Notes under the pieces: generated by a model
Told to the model about the DNA's origin: nothing
Database searches by the model: none
What the model saw: the letters and a program-made list of their open reading frames with translations, nothing else
Assembly (NCBI RefSeq): GCF_900102265.1
Contig: NZ_FNBH01000003.1
Location: forward strand, 124,001 to 188,000
Direction: 5' to 3'
Length of the DNA stretch: 64,000 bases
DNA from: Epilithonimonas hungarica
Lineage (GTDB): Bacteria; Bacteroidota; Bacteroidia; Flavobacteriales; Weeksellaceae
In this document: one piece after another, positions 56,075 to 64,000 of the stretch
Position numbering within the stretch: position 1 is the first letter of the stretch
How the letters are laid out: every line of letters begins with the position of its first letter
Program-made: the position numbers and the translations under genes

Positions 56075-57178
56075 ATGAATTTCAGTTTTCCATATTTTAA
56101 AAATGTAAACTTCCCAAAACGCTATATTTTTCCTGAAAAATTATTTTCCTATCTACAGAGCAATTACAGCGATTATATAAAAGAGATCGGAAGATCCAGT
56201 TTTGGGAAACCTATCTATATGATGAGTCTTGGAAATGGTAAAACTAGAGTTGCTGCCTGGTCGCAAATGCACGGTAATGAATCTACTGCAACACTGGCAA
56301 TGCTGGACCTGCTATCAATTTGGGAAAAGCATCCCGAACTGAAAGAAAAACTTTTTGATTCGATCCAATTGGATTTCATTTTTATGCTAAATCCTGATGG
56401 TTCTGAAGTATGGACAAGAAGAAACGCTTTTGATATTGATATCAATCGAGATTATCTGAGAATGTCCAGCGTTGAAATGAAGATCCTGAAATCTGTCGTT
56501 CTAGAAGGGAATTACGATTATGCACTTAATCTCCACGACCAACGTACGATCTTCACGACTGATGGGAAACATCCGGCAACCTTATCATTTCTTGCACCAT
56601 CAGAAAATGTGGAAAGGACGGTTACGGAAAACAGGAAAAAAAGTATGGCTGTCATTGCAGCAATCTACCTGCAGATGAAACAAATCCTACCAAACAGGAT
56701 CGCCAAGTACACAGATGAGTTCTATCCGACATCAAGTGGTGATAATTTTATGAAGGCTGGCGTTACACCAATTTTATTTGAAGGCGGTTTTTATGAGAAT
56801 GATCTAAACAGAGAAAAAACAAGAGAGTTTTACACACATGCTTTATATTTTGCCTTGAAAGCGATCTCAGTGCTTAAAGGCGATACTTACAGCTATGAAA
56901 CTTATTTTGACATTCCGCAAAACAGGGAAACCCATTTTGATCTTATTTATAGAAATGTCAGGCTCAATACAGAGTTCGAATGTATTTTGGATATCGGTGT
57001 GCAGTACAGAGAAATTCTAGATGATAATAGAGATCTGACGTATCAACCATATGTCGTTGAAGTTGGCGATCTGAATCACAAAAAAGGCTGGACAGAAATC
57101 GATTGTACAGATAAGAAATTTATATCAGTTAAAAGATTTCCAAAACTTGATGCATTGGCAGATTTTAAAATCGAGTAA
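56075..57178 (+). CDS. M14-family zinc carboxypeptidase-like protein
   Basis: A 367-residue cytoplasmic protein of the zinc carboxypeptidase superfamily. The zinc motif HxxE is QMHGNEST near residues 66-73, the third ligand is the His in YALNLHDQRT near 155, the substrate Arg/Asn region is NRDYLRM near 127, and the catalytic Glu is likely in ILFEGGFY near 235. The last 100 residues are an extra domain. No signal peptide is present, so it acts inside the cell. The operator in its promoter links it to the XRE regulator 0.9 kb upstream. Confidence 0.85.
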   Translation: MNFSFPYFKNVNFPKRYIFPEKLFSYLQSNYSDYIKEIGRSSFGKPIYMMSLGNGKTRVAAWSQMHGNESTATLAMLDLLSIWEKHPELKEKLFDSIQLDFIFMLNPDGSEVWTRRNAFDIDINRDYLRMSSVEMKILKSVVLEGNYDYALNLHDQRTIFTTDGKHPATLSFLAPSENVERTVTENRKKSMAVIAAIYLQMKQILPNRIAKYTDEFYPTSSGDNFMKAGVTPILFEGGFYENDLNREKTREFYTHALYFALKAISVLKGDTYSYETYFDIPQNRETHFDLIYRNVRLNTEFECILDIGVQYREILDDNRDLTYQPYVVEVGDLNHKKGWTEIDCTDKKFISVKRFPKLDALADFKIE

Positions 57179-57355
57179 TTTGATTATTTTTTTAAATTAT
57201 AAATGACTGAAATTAAATGAAATAAATATCCAATTTAACATAATATAAATTATAGGACATTTTATAATTATTTAAAAGGGAGGGATGTAGCTCTATTTTC
57301 ATCGATTTTTTTGGTATAATATTTTCTAAATCAATTCTATTATAAATAAACTGTT

Positions 57356-57862
57356 ATGAAAAAATTATTTTTAATTATATGTGGAATAATGTTTTTGAAT
57401 TCCTGTGAAAAAAACGATGGTAAACAAACCAATGTAGAAAACCGAAAACCAGACACGTTGGCTATACCGAATCAAGAAAAAAATATTATCTCAAAAACTG
57501 AGAATGTTGATTATTGCTATCTGAATGTTCTGGCTAAGGATTCCATGTTTATGACTTACAAAGTTATTGATGGGATTGTTAACGGGAAACTGAAATACAA
57601 AAACTTTGAGAAGGATTCGTCTTCTGGCGAAATTACAGGAACTATTTCCGCAGATACGTTAAAAGTAAACTATAAGTTTGTTTCTGAAGGCGTTACAAGC
57701 GAACGAGAAATTTATTTCTTACAAGACAGCGGCGTTCTATTGGAAGGAATTGGAAATTATGCGGACAATAATTCCGGAAAACTTGTTTATCAATCGTCAA
57801 AAGCAATCAATTATTCCAAAGGACGTAGACTGAACCCGGTTGATTGTAAATCAGTTAAATAA
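57356..57862 (+). CDS. Lipoprotein of unknown function
   Basis: A 168-residue lipoprotein (KLFLIICGIMFLNSC, Cys near 17). The mature part has a hydrophilic Asn-rich linker, then a beta-rich domain (YCYLNVLAKDSMFMTYKVID, GEITGTISADTLKVNYKF, EIYFLQDSGVLLEGIG) seen in other Flavobacteriia lipoproteins. No catalytic motif. The 177 bp before it hold only AT-rich sequence. Confidence 0.75.
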   Translation: MKKLFLIICGIMFLNSCEKNDGKQTNVENRKPDTLAIPNQEKNIISKTENVDYCYLNVLAKDSMFMTYKVIDGIVNGKLKYKNFEKDSSSGEITGTISADTLKVNYKFVSEGVTSEREIYFLQDSGVLLEGIGNYADNNSGKLVYQSSKAINYSKGRRLNPVDCKSVK

Positions 57863-57889
57863 AAAAACAGCAGCTGATCAGCTGCTGTT
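57860..57889 (-). terminator. Perfect-palindrome terminator of the beta-glucan locus
   Basis: A 24-bp perfect palindrome (AACAGCAGCTGA plus its complement, 57866-57889) is followed, on the minus strand, by seven Ts. It is 22 bp after the GH30 stop at 57912 and overlaps the end of the convergent lipoprotein gene's trailer. Confidence 0.85.
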
Positions 57890-57911
57890 CGTACCCTTAA
57901 AAATATATAAT

Positions 57912-59351
57912 TTATAAAACTATAGTCTGTATAGAATGTGCCGGTGCAGACAGTTTGGAAGATTTTCCTTCGATCCAGAGATTAAAATCTGTATCTGCAT
58001 TACCTTCGTTCATCACAATTACCACCAGTTCCCCATTTTCATTCATAAAACTGGTTGACAAAAGAAAATCTTTGTTGGTCGAAGTTCCGATTCTTTGTGC
58101 ATTTGGTCTTACATACTTTGAAATGTGACCGATGTAATAATACTCATAAGTATAGTGTAACTCCCCTGTTCTGGTGTCCGCGATAATTGGCGCAAAACAT
58201 AGATTGTTAGCATGATTCGGGCCGCCTTTTTCGTCCAAGAGAATGTTCCAGTCTGTCCAGGCCGCGGTTCCTTTGTTGAAATCATTGATCATGTTTCTTC
58301 CATAAAGTTCACCCAGACTTACATCGTAAATTTTATTAAAATCGAATTGTTCTTTGCAACCTTCCGTAAAGATCAGGAATTTGTCAGGAAAAGCTCTTTG
58401 AGTTTCAGCAAGATTGTCGAACAATTGGGATTTATTATTCCATGTCTCATACCAGTGGTATCCAATTCCCGAAGCATATTTCGAAGTTTCTGCATCTTGT
58501 AGCGTTGTAGTTGCTCTTTGATAGATCAAATCTCTGTTGTGGTCCCAAATGATGACTTTTTTATCTTTGTAACCATTTTTCCAAAGTGTCGGGCCAAGAT
58601 TTTCTCTAAGGAATTTTCCTTCTTCGTCAGCTGTATAAATACAAGATTCCCAGGTCTGTGTTGCCATTGGCTCATTCTGAACCGTCAATCCCCAGATCGG
58701 AATATTTCTCTTTTCATATTCCTGAATGAATTTAACATAATAATTTGCCCAAACCTGGTAATAATTATCCAATAATCTTCCACCCTTCAGCATGCTGTTA
58801 TTCGATTTCATCCAGGCTGGCGGGCTCCACGGGCTGAAATAAAATCTGAAATCTTTCGGGTCAATTTCTTTCTGAGCCAATTTGATCAAAGGAATTTTGT
58901 ATTTTTCATCGTGTTTTATATCAAAGGAATTCAGAGATGTATCATTATCTTTTACATAAGTATAATTGTCGCTGGAGAAATCACACGAGTTCATATTGGT
59001 TCTCACAAGATTATAACCAATTCCGGATTTACCATAATAAGCTTCTATGAGTTCCTTTTGTTTGTTCTTCGGCAATTTGGCAAAAACCTCGGCAGATGCA
59101 TCGGTAATTGCGCCTCCGATTCCTATCAATTTCTGATATTTGAAATCAGGGTCAACAAAAACACAAACATCAGTTTCCTTCGGCTGAGGGAAATCTATGA
59201 ATTTTGCATTCTCTTTTTTAGCAAATTTTTCATTATTTTTCTGAGAAGTGATAATAACTCTCCCCTCTTTTATGCCATTTTTCCAGTAATTCTGCGCATT
59301 GCAATTAATGATAATTCCTGTCATAAAACAAGATATGATCAATCTTTTCAT
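57912..59351 (-). CDS. GH30 family glycoside hydrolase (last gene of the PUL)
   Basis: A 479-residue exported enzyme (signal MKRLIISCFMTGIIINCNA). The GH30 (beta/alpha)8 barrel shows KLIGIGGAITDASAEVFAKL, YNLVRTNMNSCDFS, PWSPPAWMKSN, the acid/base Glu in TVQNEPMATQTWES near 228 and the nucleophile Glu in LIFTEGCKEQ near 330. A beta-sandwich side domain closes it (LWIEGKSSKLSAPAHSIQTI). GH30_3-type members cleave beta-1,6-glucan or glucosylceramide. Downstream of GH16 by 36 bp. Confidence 0.88.
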   Translation of the reverse strand: MKRLIISCFMTGIIINCNAQNYWKNGIKEGRVIITSQKNNEKFAKKENAKFIDFPQPKETDVCVFVDPDFKYQKLIGIGGAITDASAEVFAKLPKNKQKELIEAYYGKSGIGYNLVRTNMNSCDFSSDNYTYVKDNDTSLNSFDIKHDEKYKIPLIKLAQKEIDPKDFRFYFSPWSPPAWMKSNNSMLKGGRLLDNYYQVWANYYVKFIQEYEKRNIPIWGLTVQNEPMATQTWESCIYTADEEGKFLRENLGPTLWKNGYKDKKVIIWDHNRDLIYQRATTTLQDAETSKYASGIGYHWYETWNNKSQLFDNLAETQRAFPDKFLIFTEGCKEQFDFNKIYDVSLGELYGRNMINDFNKGTAAWTDWNILLDEKGGPNHANNLCFAPIIADTRTGELHYTYEYYYIGHISKYVRPNAQRIGTSTNKDFLLSTSFMNENGELVVIVMNEGNADTDFNLWIEGKSSKLSAPAHSIQTIVL

Positions 59352-59387
59352 TCTTTGATATTCTAATTAAATAGAATTTTTTATTAG

Positions 59388-60176
59388 TTAATTGTTTAAT
59401 TTATAGACCCTTACGTAATCAATCAAGAACTTCTGAGGATAAATTCCAGAATCTACGCCTACTTTTCCGCCCCAATTTCCACCAACAGCCTGATTCAGGA
59501 TCAGGTAAAATGGTTGGTCAAATGGCCAGGCATCGTAGGTTTTTTCTGTATTGATGTAAGTAAAATATTTTTTGTTATCCACATACATCTCGATTTTCTC
59601 AGGTGTCCAATCTGCTCTGTAAACATGGAATTCACTTGTTGCATCCTTTACAATAATAGTATCAGTTTTCTGAGTTCCGATGATGTGATTATACTTTTTG
59701 GTGTGAACCGAAGCGTGGATAAAACCTTCGTTATAACCAACATGCTCCATAATATCGATCTCTCCATCATCCGGCCATTCTTTGATGTTCTCGCTCAGCA
59801 TCCATATTGCTGGCCAGGTTCCCTTCCCTTTTGGTAATTTTGCTCGTACTTCTACACTTCCGTATTTGAAAGGAAAAGTTTCCTTGGTTACCAATTTTGC
59901 AGAGGTGTAATCATTCTTTTCCCATTTTTCTTTTTTGGCTTCGATAACGAGTTTTCCATCTTCGATCCTTGCATTTTCCTTTCGGTCTTTGGTATAGTAC
60001 TGAAGTTCATTATTCCCGAAACCATCTCCTCCTGTTTCAAAAGTCCATTTAGATGGATCAATAGAATTTTCACTGAATTCATCCTGAAAGACCAAAACCC
60101 GCTTTTCCATTGCTGTAGAACAAGAAATAGCAATTGACAATAAAACGATACCAGAAATTGAAATGATACTTTTCAT
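59388..60176 (-). CDS. GH16 family endo-beta-glucanase (laminarinase-like) lipoprotein
   Basis: A 262-residue lipoprotein (SISGIVLLSIAISCSTAM, Cys near 19). The beta-jelly-roll catalytic domain has the GH16 motif GEIDIMEHVG near residues 138-147 with the catalytic nucleophile/acid Glu pair, plus WPAIWMLSEN before and FYLILNQAVGGNWGG near the end, typical of beta-1,3-glucanases. Lipid anchoring should display it on the outer membrane. It sits between two GH30 genes. Confidence 0.9.
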   Translation of the reverse strand: MKSIISISGIVLLSIAISCSTAMEKRVLVFQDEFSENSIDPSKWTFETGGDGFGNNELQYYTKDRKENARIEDGKLVIEAKKEKWEKNDYTSAKLVTKETFPFKYGSVEVRAKLPKGKGTWPAIWMLSENIKEWPDDGEIDIMEHVGYNEGFIHASVHTKKYNHIIGTQKTDTIIVKDATSEFHVYRADWTPEKIEMYVDNKKYFTYINTEKTYDAWPFDQPFYLILNQAVGGNWGGKVGVDSGIYPQKFLIDYVRVYKLNN

Positions 60177-60194
60177 TATAATTAATTTATCAGA

Positions 60195-61631
60195 TTAAAA
60201 AACGAAAGTCGCTACAGACCTTGGAGGCAAAGAAGTTGCTGCACTTTTATTGTTGTATCTGATATTGAAGTTTTCGGTATTGTTACCTTCATTCAGAACA
60301 ATAAGTGTGATTTTTCCGCCAGGTGTTACAAATCCTACAGAACTTAAACTTCCAGGCTGTGTAGATGCAATTCTTTGGGAATTCTGAGGAACAAACTTTG
60401 AAGCCTGGGCAATAATGTAATAAGCTACATTTTTTGTAAACATTTCACTGGAATTGACTGTAATTGCTCCTTTACATTCTGTACAACCACCAGGGGTATG
60501 AGGATTATAGGAAGCATCGTTGGCAACATTCCATTCAAGAGCTATTTTGCTCCAGTTTCTCATAGAACCGATAATGACGTTTTTTGTATGCCAGATCAGA
60601 TCATCTGAGAATGAAGAATTTGCTCCAGTCCATTGTTCGGTAAAATAAAGATTCTTAGTTGGATAAGCCAAATGAACATTACTTAGAACACCGATATTTC
60701 CAGCGTACAAATGAAATGCAGAACCGTCAACATACTTTGCCGCTTCAGCATCGGCTAAGATATCCATCGGATAATCCGGTTTGTCGCAGTTATGGTCATA
60801 AAGAACAATTTTGGTATTGATACCTGCATTCTGAAAAGCAGGACCCAAATGATTTTTTATAAAGTCGCCTTGCTGAGCAGATGTCATATACATACTTGGG
60901 TTATTACCAGGATGCAACGGCTCATTTTGAGGTGTAATGGCATCAATAGTAATTCCTTGTGCTTTCATCCCTTGAATATATTTAACAAAATATTGAGCAT
61001 AAACACCATAATATTGGGGTAAAAGACTTCCACCAATACTGCTTCCATTGTCTTTCATCCAAACAGGAGGTGACCAAGGTGTTGCAATGATCTTGATATT
61101 TGGATTGATGGCCAGAATTTTTTTCAGCATATCAATAACAGCCTGATCTTTGGCCATTGAAAATTGAGATAAGGATGTGTCTGTTTGACCAGCTGGAAGA
61201 TCATTATAAGAAAAAACCTCCCCATTGAGGTCTGATGCACCAATGCTCAATCTCAAATAACTGACAGCAATGGAATTATCACTACTTGAAAAAAGCTGTT
61301 GTAATAGTTCCTCTTTCTTAGCGGGAGATAATTGATTAATTACTTGAACGCTTCCACCAGTTAAAGTATATCCGAAGCCATCAATGGTCTGGTATCTTTG
61401 CCCGGCATCGATATCAATGGTCTGATAGTTATTGGAAGTATTTTTAAAAAAAATATCGCTTTGCTTCTGAAGCTTTACAGTTTCGTCTGCTTTTGTGAGC
61501 CAGACAGCTGCCGATTTAGGATTTTTCTTTGAAACAGATTTTTGTGCTGAAAAAAATAAAACTGAAAAAAGCGCTGCAAAAATTGCAGCACTTTTAAGAA
61601 AATAATAATTTGATATGTTAAAGAATACCAT
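60195..61631 (-). CDS. GH30 family glycoside hydrolase (first in the PUL)
   Basis: A 478-residue exported enzyme with a signal segment ending near residue 29 (AAIFAALFSVLFFSAQ). GH30 motifs are TIDGFGYTLTGGSVQVINQL, PWSPPVWMKDNGSS, acid/base Glu in ITPQNEPLHPGNNPS and nucleophile Glu in LYFTEQWTGANSS. It is only moderately similar to the 57912 enzyme, so the two paralogues may split linkage or chain-length preferences. Its start touches the SusD stop (one-base overlap). Confidence 0.88.
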   Translation of the reverse strand: MVFFNISNYYFLKSAAIFAALFSVLFFSAQKSVSKKNPKSAAVWLTKADETVKLQKQSDIFFKNTSNNYQTIDIDAGQRYQTIDGFGYTLTGGSVQVINQLSPAKKEELLQQLFSSSDNSIAVSYLRLSIGASDLNGEVFSYNDLPAGQTDTSLSQFSMAKDQAVIDMLKKILAINPNIKIIATPWSPPVWMKDNGSSIGGSLLPQYYGVYAQYFVKYIQGMKAQGITIDAITPQNEPLHPGNNPSMYMTSAQQGDFIKNHLGPAFQNAGINTKIVLYDHNCDKPDYPMDILADAEAAKYVDGSAFHLYAGNIGVLSNVHLAYPTKNLYFTEQWTGANSSFSDDLIWHTKNVIIGSMRNWSKIALEWNVANDASYNPHTPGGCTECKGAITVNSSEMFTKNVAYYIIAQASKFVPQNSQRIASTQPGSLSSVGFVTPGGKITLIVLNEGNNTENFNIRYNNKSAATSLPPRSVATFVF

Positions 61632-63166
61632 TAATAATTGGGATTTTGATGCATTGCAGTATTTGGTAATTCATTAAATGGGATAGGCATAATTTCATTT
61701 TTGCCTGCAACAAAACCCTTAGATGATAATTTAGAAGGAGCATCTCCCCATCTTACGAGATCAAACCAACGGTGGCCTTCACCAGCTAATTCTCTTCTTC
61801 TTTCATCTTTAACTGCTTGTAAAGAAACAGGAACTGAACCTAATCCAACTCTAGCTCTAACAGCATCTAATAAAGCTTGTGCCCTTGTTCCAGTTGCTCC
61901 TAATGCTTCAGCTTCCATTAGATATGTATCTGCTAATCTAATAGCAATATAGTTTTGACGGAAATTTAATTCAGCAGCTCCAGGTAATGTGGAAACTTCA
62001 TCTTTTGTTGGCATATACTTATTTAAAAAATATCCAGTATCAGAAAATGCGGATGAATATGTAACTTTATTGTCAGATTGGAGTTGCTTAATATTTAAAA
62101 TTGTAGCATCCAATCTAGGATCATTTTGCATAAAGTTGAATAAATCATTTGTAACTGGATTAAAAGCCCATCCTGATACTAAATCTGGAGCATTATTATT
62201 AGGAAAATTAGTATTCAAAGAATATGAACGAGGACCAACCATAATGTTTATAGAATTACCCTCATCATTACCTTGTCCCCAAAAGCCCCAATCTGAGTTT
62301 CCTTTATTTGTATGCATAATTTCCAGAATCGATTCAGTGGTGAATTTGTTGTCGACAACCCAAAGACTTGCATAATCAGAAACTAATTTGTAACCATATT
62401 GACTTGTTCCTCCAGGTGTCCCATTCACTTGTGCAAATTGTTCTGCTGCTTGTGGCATTTTTTTATCATAAAGATAAATCTTACCTAATATTGCTCTGGC
62501 AGTACCTTGAGTAATTCTCCCTTTATCACCAGCATCAGCAGTAAGCATTAGGTCTGGAATTGCAGCGACTATATCACTTTCTATTTGTGTGTATACTTCA
62601 CTTGGTTGCGCTTGCGGAATATTCCAATAATCATCTGTTGCATTGATGGGTTTTAGAATAAGTGGAATATTTCCAAACATTCTTAGTAATTCAAAATAAT
62701 ATAGAGAACGAAGAACTTTTGCTTCAGCAATAAATCTATTTTTAAGATTATCACTCATATTCGCTCCAGGCACTCTATCAATCAATAAATTAGCTCTTGC
62801 AATTCCTTGATAGTAATCTCTCCAATAGCTAGCAGGCATAGTATTAGTATTGATGGTATAGTTGTTAATGCCTTGAATTCCAGCTCCATCTGTAGAGCTA
62901 CCACCTCCGGAATAAAAATCGTCAGAACCAGCATTGAAAAATGTTACTGTATTCTCAAAACCTCCAGAATATTTTCTTAAAATATCATAAACAGAAACCA
63001 AGCTACTAAAACTTTGCTGTTCATTTTGATAATAATTTTCAGTATCAAACTGTCCTGAGTTCTGCACATCATTGATATAATCATCACCACAGGAGATGAT
63101 TCCCAAACCTAGTCCCGATAATAAAAATATCGAAAGACTTTTATATAAATTTTTTCTGTATTTCAT
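61631..63166 (-). CDS. SusD/RagB-like glycan-binding lipoprotein
   Basis: ATG at 63166 (MKYRKNLYKSLSIFLLSG) is chosen because it yields a lipoprotein signal (GLGIISC, Cys near 26); an in-frame start 24 codons upstream overlaps the SusC gene. The 511-residue protein has SusD family features: NYYQNEQQSFSSLVSVYDIL, the TPR-like IARANLLIDRVP, RSLYYFELLRMFGNIPLIL and the C-terminal DERRRELAGEGHRWFDLVRWG. It binds oligosaccharide on the cell surface and delivers it to its SusC transporter. Confidence 0.93.
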   Translation of the reverse strand: MKYRKNLYKSLSIFLLSGLGLGIISCGDDYINDVQNSGQFDTENYYQNEQQSFSSLVSVYDILRKYSGGFENTVTFFNAGSDDFYSGGGSSTDGAGIQGINNYTINTNTMPASYWRDYYQGIARANLLIDRVPGANMSDNLKNRFIAEAKVLRSLYYFELLRMFGNIPLILKPINATDDYWNIPQAQPSEVYTQIESDIVAAIPDLMLTADAGDKGRITQGTARAILGKIYLYDKKMPQAAEQFAQVNGTPGGTSQYGYKLVSDYASLWVVDNKFTTESILEIMHTNKGNSDWGFWGQGNDEGNSINIMVGPRSYSLNTNFPNNNAPDLVSGWAFNPVTNDLFNFMQNDPRLDATILNIKQLQSDNKVTYSSAFSDTGYFLNKYMPTKDEVSTLPGAAELNFRQNYIAIRLADTYLMEAEALGATGTRAQALLDAVRARVGLGSVPVSLQAVKDERRRELAGEGHRWFDLVRWGDAPSKLSSKGFVAGKNEIMPIPFNELPNTAMHQNPNY

Positions 63167-63176
63167 TTTTTTTAAA

Positions 63177-64000
63177 TTAAAATTGAATGTTGGCTCCAAA
63201 TAAAAAAGTTCTTGCTTGCGGATAATATGCTCTATCAATACCTATAGAATCTGAGTCAGAGTTATTTCTTCCTGCTATTTCTGGGTCATATCCTGTATAT
63301 TTCGTAAAAGTGAAAAGATTTTCACCTGTTATATAAAGTCTAACTTTACCCATTCCAAATTTTTCTGTAACATCTTTTGGAATTGTATATCCAACTTGAA
63401 TTAGCTTAATTCTTAAATAATCTCCTTTTTGCAAATAATAATTTGACATCCAAGAATAATTATGATTTGGATCATTTCTTGTTAGTCTTGGATTTTCGTT
63501 TGTAGAACCTTCGCCATTCCAACTATCCAAAATTTTGGTTTGATAATTAGCATCAAGCATATCTAACCTTCTTAATCCTTGGAAAATTTTGTTTCCACCT
63601 TGCCCTTGTGCAAACACCATAAAGTCAACATTTTTATAGTTTAAGTTGACTGTTAGTCCATAATTAAATTTTGGAATAGAACTTCCCAAATATTCTACAT
63701 CATCTTCATTGATTACACCATCACCATTTATATCTTTCCAAATAAAATCTCCTGGTTTGGCATTTGGTAACAACATATTTCCATTGCTATTGGTATAAGA
63801 ATTAATTTGCTCTTGATTTTGGAAAACACCTTCATATGAATGACCAAAGAAAACACCATAAGGTTGACCAACAGCAATTCTTGTAACCGACCCCATTGAT
63901 TGAAAACCATACAAATTTTGAAATTCAATGTCATTTTCAAGTCTTGTAACTTCGTTTTTAACAGCTGCAAAATTTCCATTGATTGAAATCCCGAAATCAT
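63177..64000 (-). CDS. SusC/RagA-type TonB-dependent receptor, C-terminal part
   Basis: The frame is open from the window end to the stop at 63177, giving 274 residues of the C-terminal beta-barrel. Typical segments are VGQPYGVFFGHSYEGVFQ, GDFIWKDINGDGVINEDD, the strand LTVNLNYKNVDFMVF, GDYLRIKLIQVGYTIP and LYITGENLFTFTKYTGYDPE, ending in the terminal-strand signature FLFGANIQF. It moves oligosaccharide across the outer membrane with SusD as its lid. The start lies outside the window. Confidence 0.93.
   Translation of the reverse strand, partial: DFGISINGNFAAVKNEVTRLENDIEFQNLYGFQSMGSVTRIAVGQPYGVFFGHSYEGVFQNQEQINSYTNSNGNMLLPNAKPGDFIWKDINGDGVINEDDVEYLGSSIPKFNYGLTVNLNYKNVDFMVFAQGQGGNKIFQGLRRLDMLDANYQTKILDSWNGEGSTNENPRLTRNDPNHNYSWMSNYYLQKGDYLRIKLIQVGYTIPKDVTEKFGMGKVRLYITGENLFTFTKYTGYDPEIAGRNNSDSDSIGIDRAYYPQARTFLFGANIQF

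Noticed and set aside
57866-57889. A regulatory operator in the 24-bp palindrome
   Set aside because: It lies at the 3' ends of two convergent genes and has a T-run on the minus strand, so a terminator is the simpler reading.

Overview
The window is about 64 kb of an AT-rich chromosome from a Flavobacteriia-type Bacteroidota, most likely Chryseobacterium or a close relative. The evidence is a SusC/SusD pair with glycoside hydrolases, a type IX secretion (T9SS) C-terminal domain, menaquinone genes, several lipoproteins, TTG/GTG starts, weak Shine-Dalgarno sequences, and promoter boxes of the Bacteroidota type (TAnnTTTG). Genus is inferred from protein style, not from a search.

Layout. 1-6.3 kb: transporters (SulP fragment, MFS, FUSC), a TlpA-like thioredoxin, two glycosyltransferase-type proteins and small membrane proteins. 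6.5-13 kb: housekeeping genes (UvrD/PcrA helicase, LolD, an L,D-transpeptidase-like lipoprotein, RadC, pyrophosphatase). 13-16 kb: an ECF sigma factor followed by an unusual membrane/vWA/T9SS-domain protein. 16-23 kb: lpdA, patatin, a hydrolase, a K+ channel, a RES-Xre toxin-antitoxin pair with visible operators, Nif3 and a coiled-coil protein that has lost its zinc cysteines. 23-41 kb: GIN-domain lipoproteins, menB/menA, the SRP RNA, phosphosugar mutase, aminotransferase, kdsB, a GH3 glucosidase and ribF. 41.5-43.4 kb: atpD-atpC.

43.5-54.2 kb is accessory. A radical SAM protein and a putative HxD...H protein lie on the minus strand. Divergent from them is a tightly overlapping six-gene plus-strand operon: helical protein, MoxR AAA+ ATPase, small protein, vWA plus propeller-like protein, membrane protein and membrane TPR protein. 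It matches the computationally described but experimentally obscure MoxR-vWA-beta-propeller (bpX) ternary conflict systems.

Directly after that operon (54.26-54.51 kb) is the most unusual signal in the window: a tRNA cloverleaf whose halves are in reversed order. The 3' half (T-arm, acceptor 3' strand) precedes the 5' half (acceptor 5' strand, D-arm), joined by 8 nt. Flanking sequences pair with each other to extend the anticodon stem, and a further structured domain lies upstream. Next come a normal tRNA-Arg(CCU), an XRE regulator with TTACAnnTGTAA operators, and about 900 bp of non-coding DNA dense in inverted repeats. The same operator precedes an M14 carboxypeptidase-like gene.

57.9-64 kb is a minus-strand polysaccharide utilisation locus (SusC partial, SusD, GH30, GH16, GH30) that probably degrades a beta-1,3/1,6-glucan.
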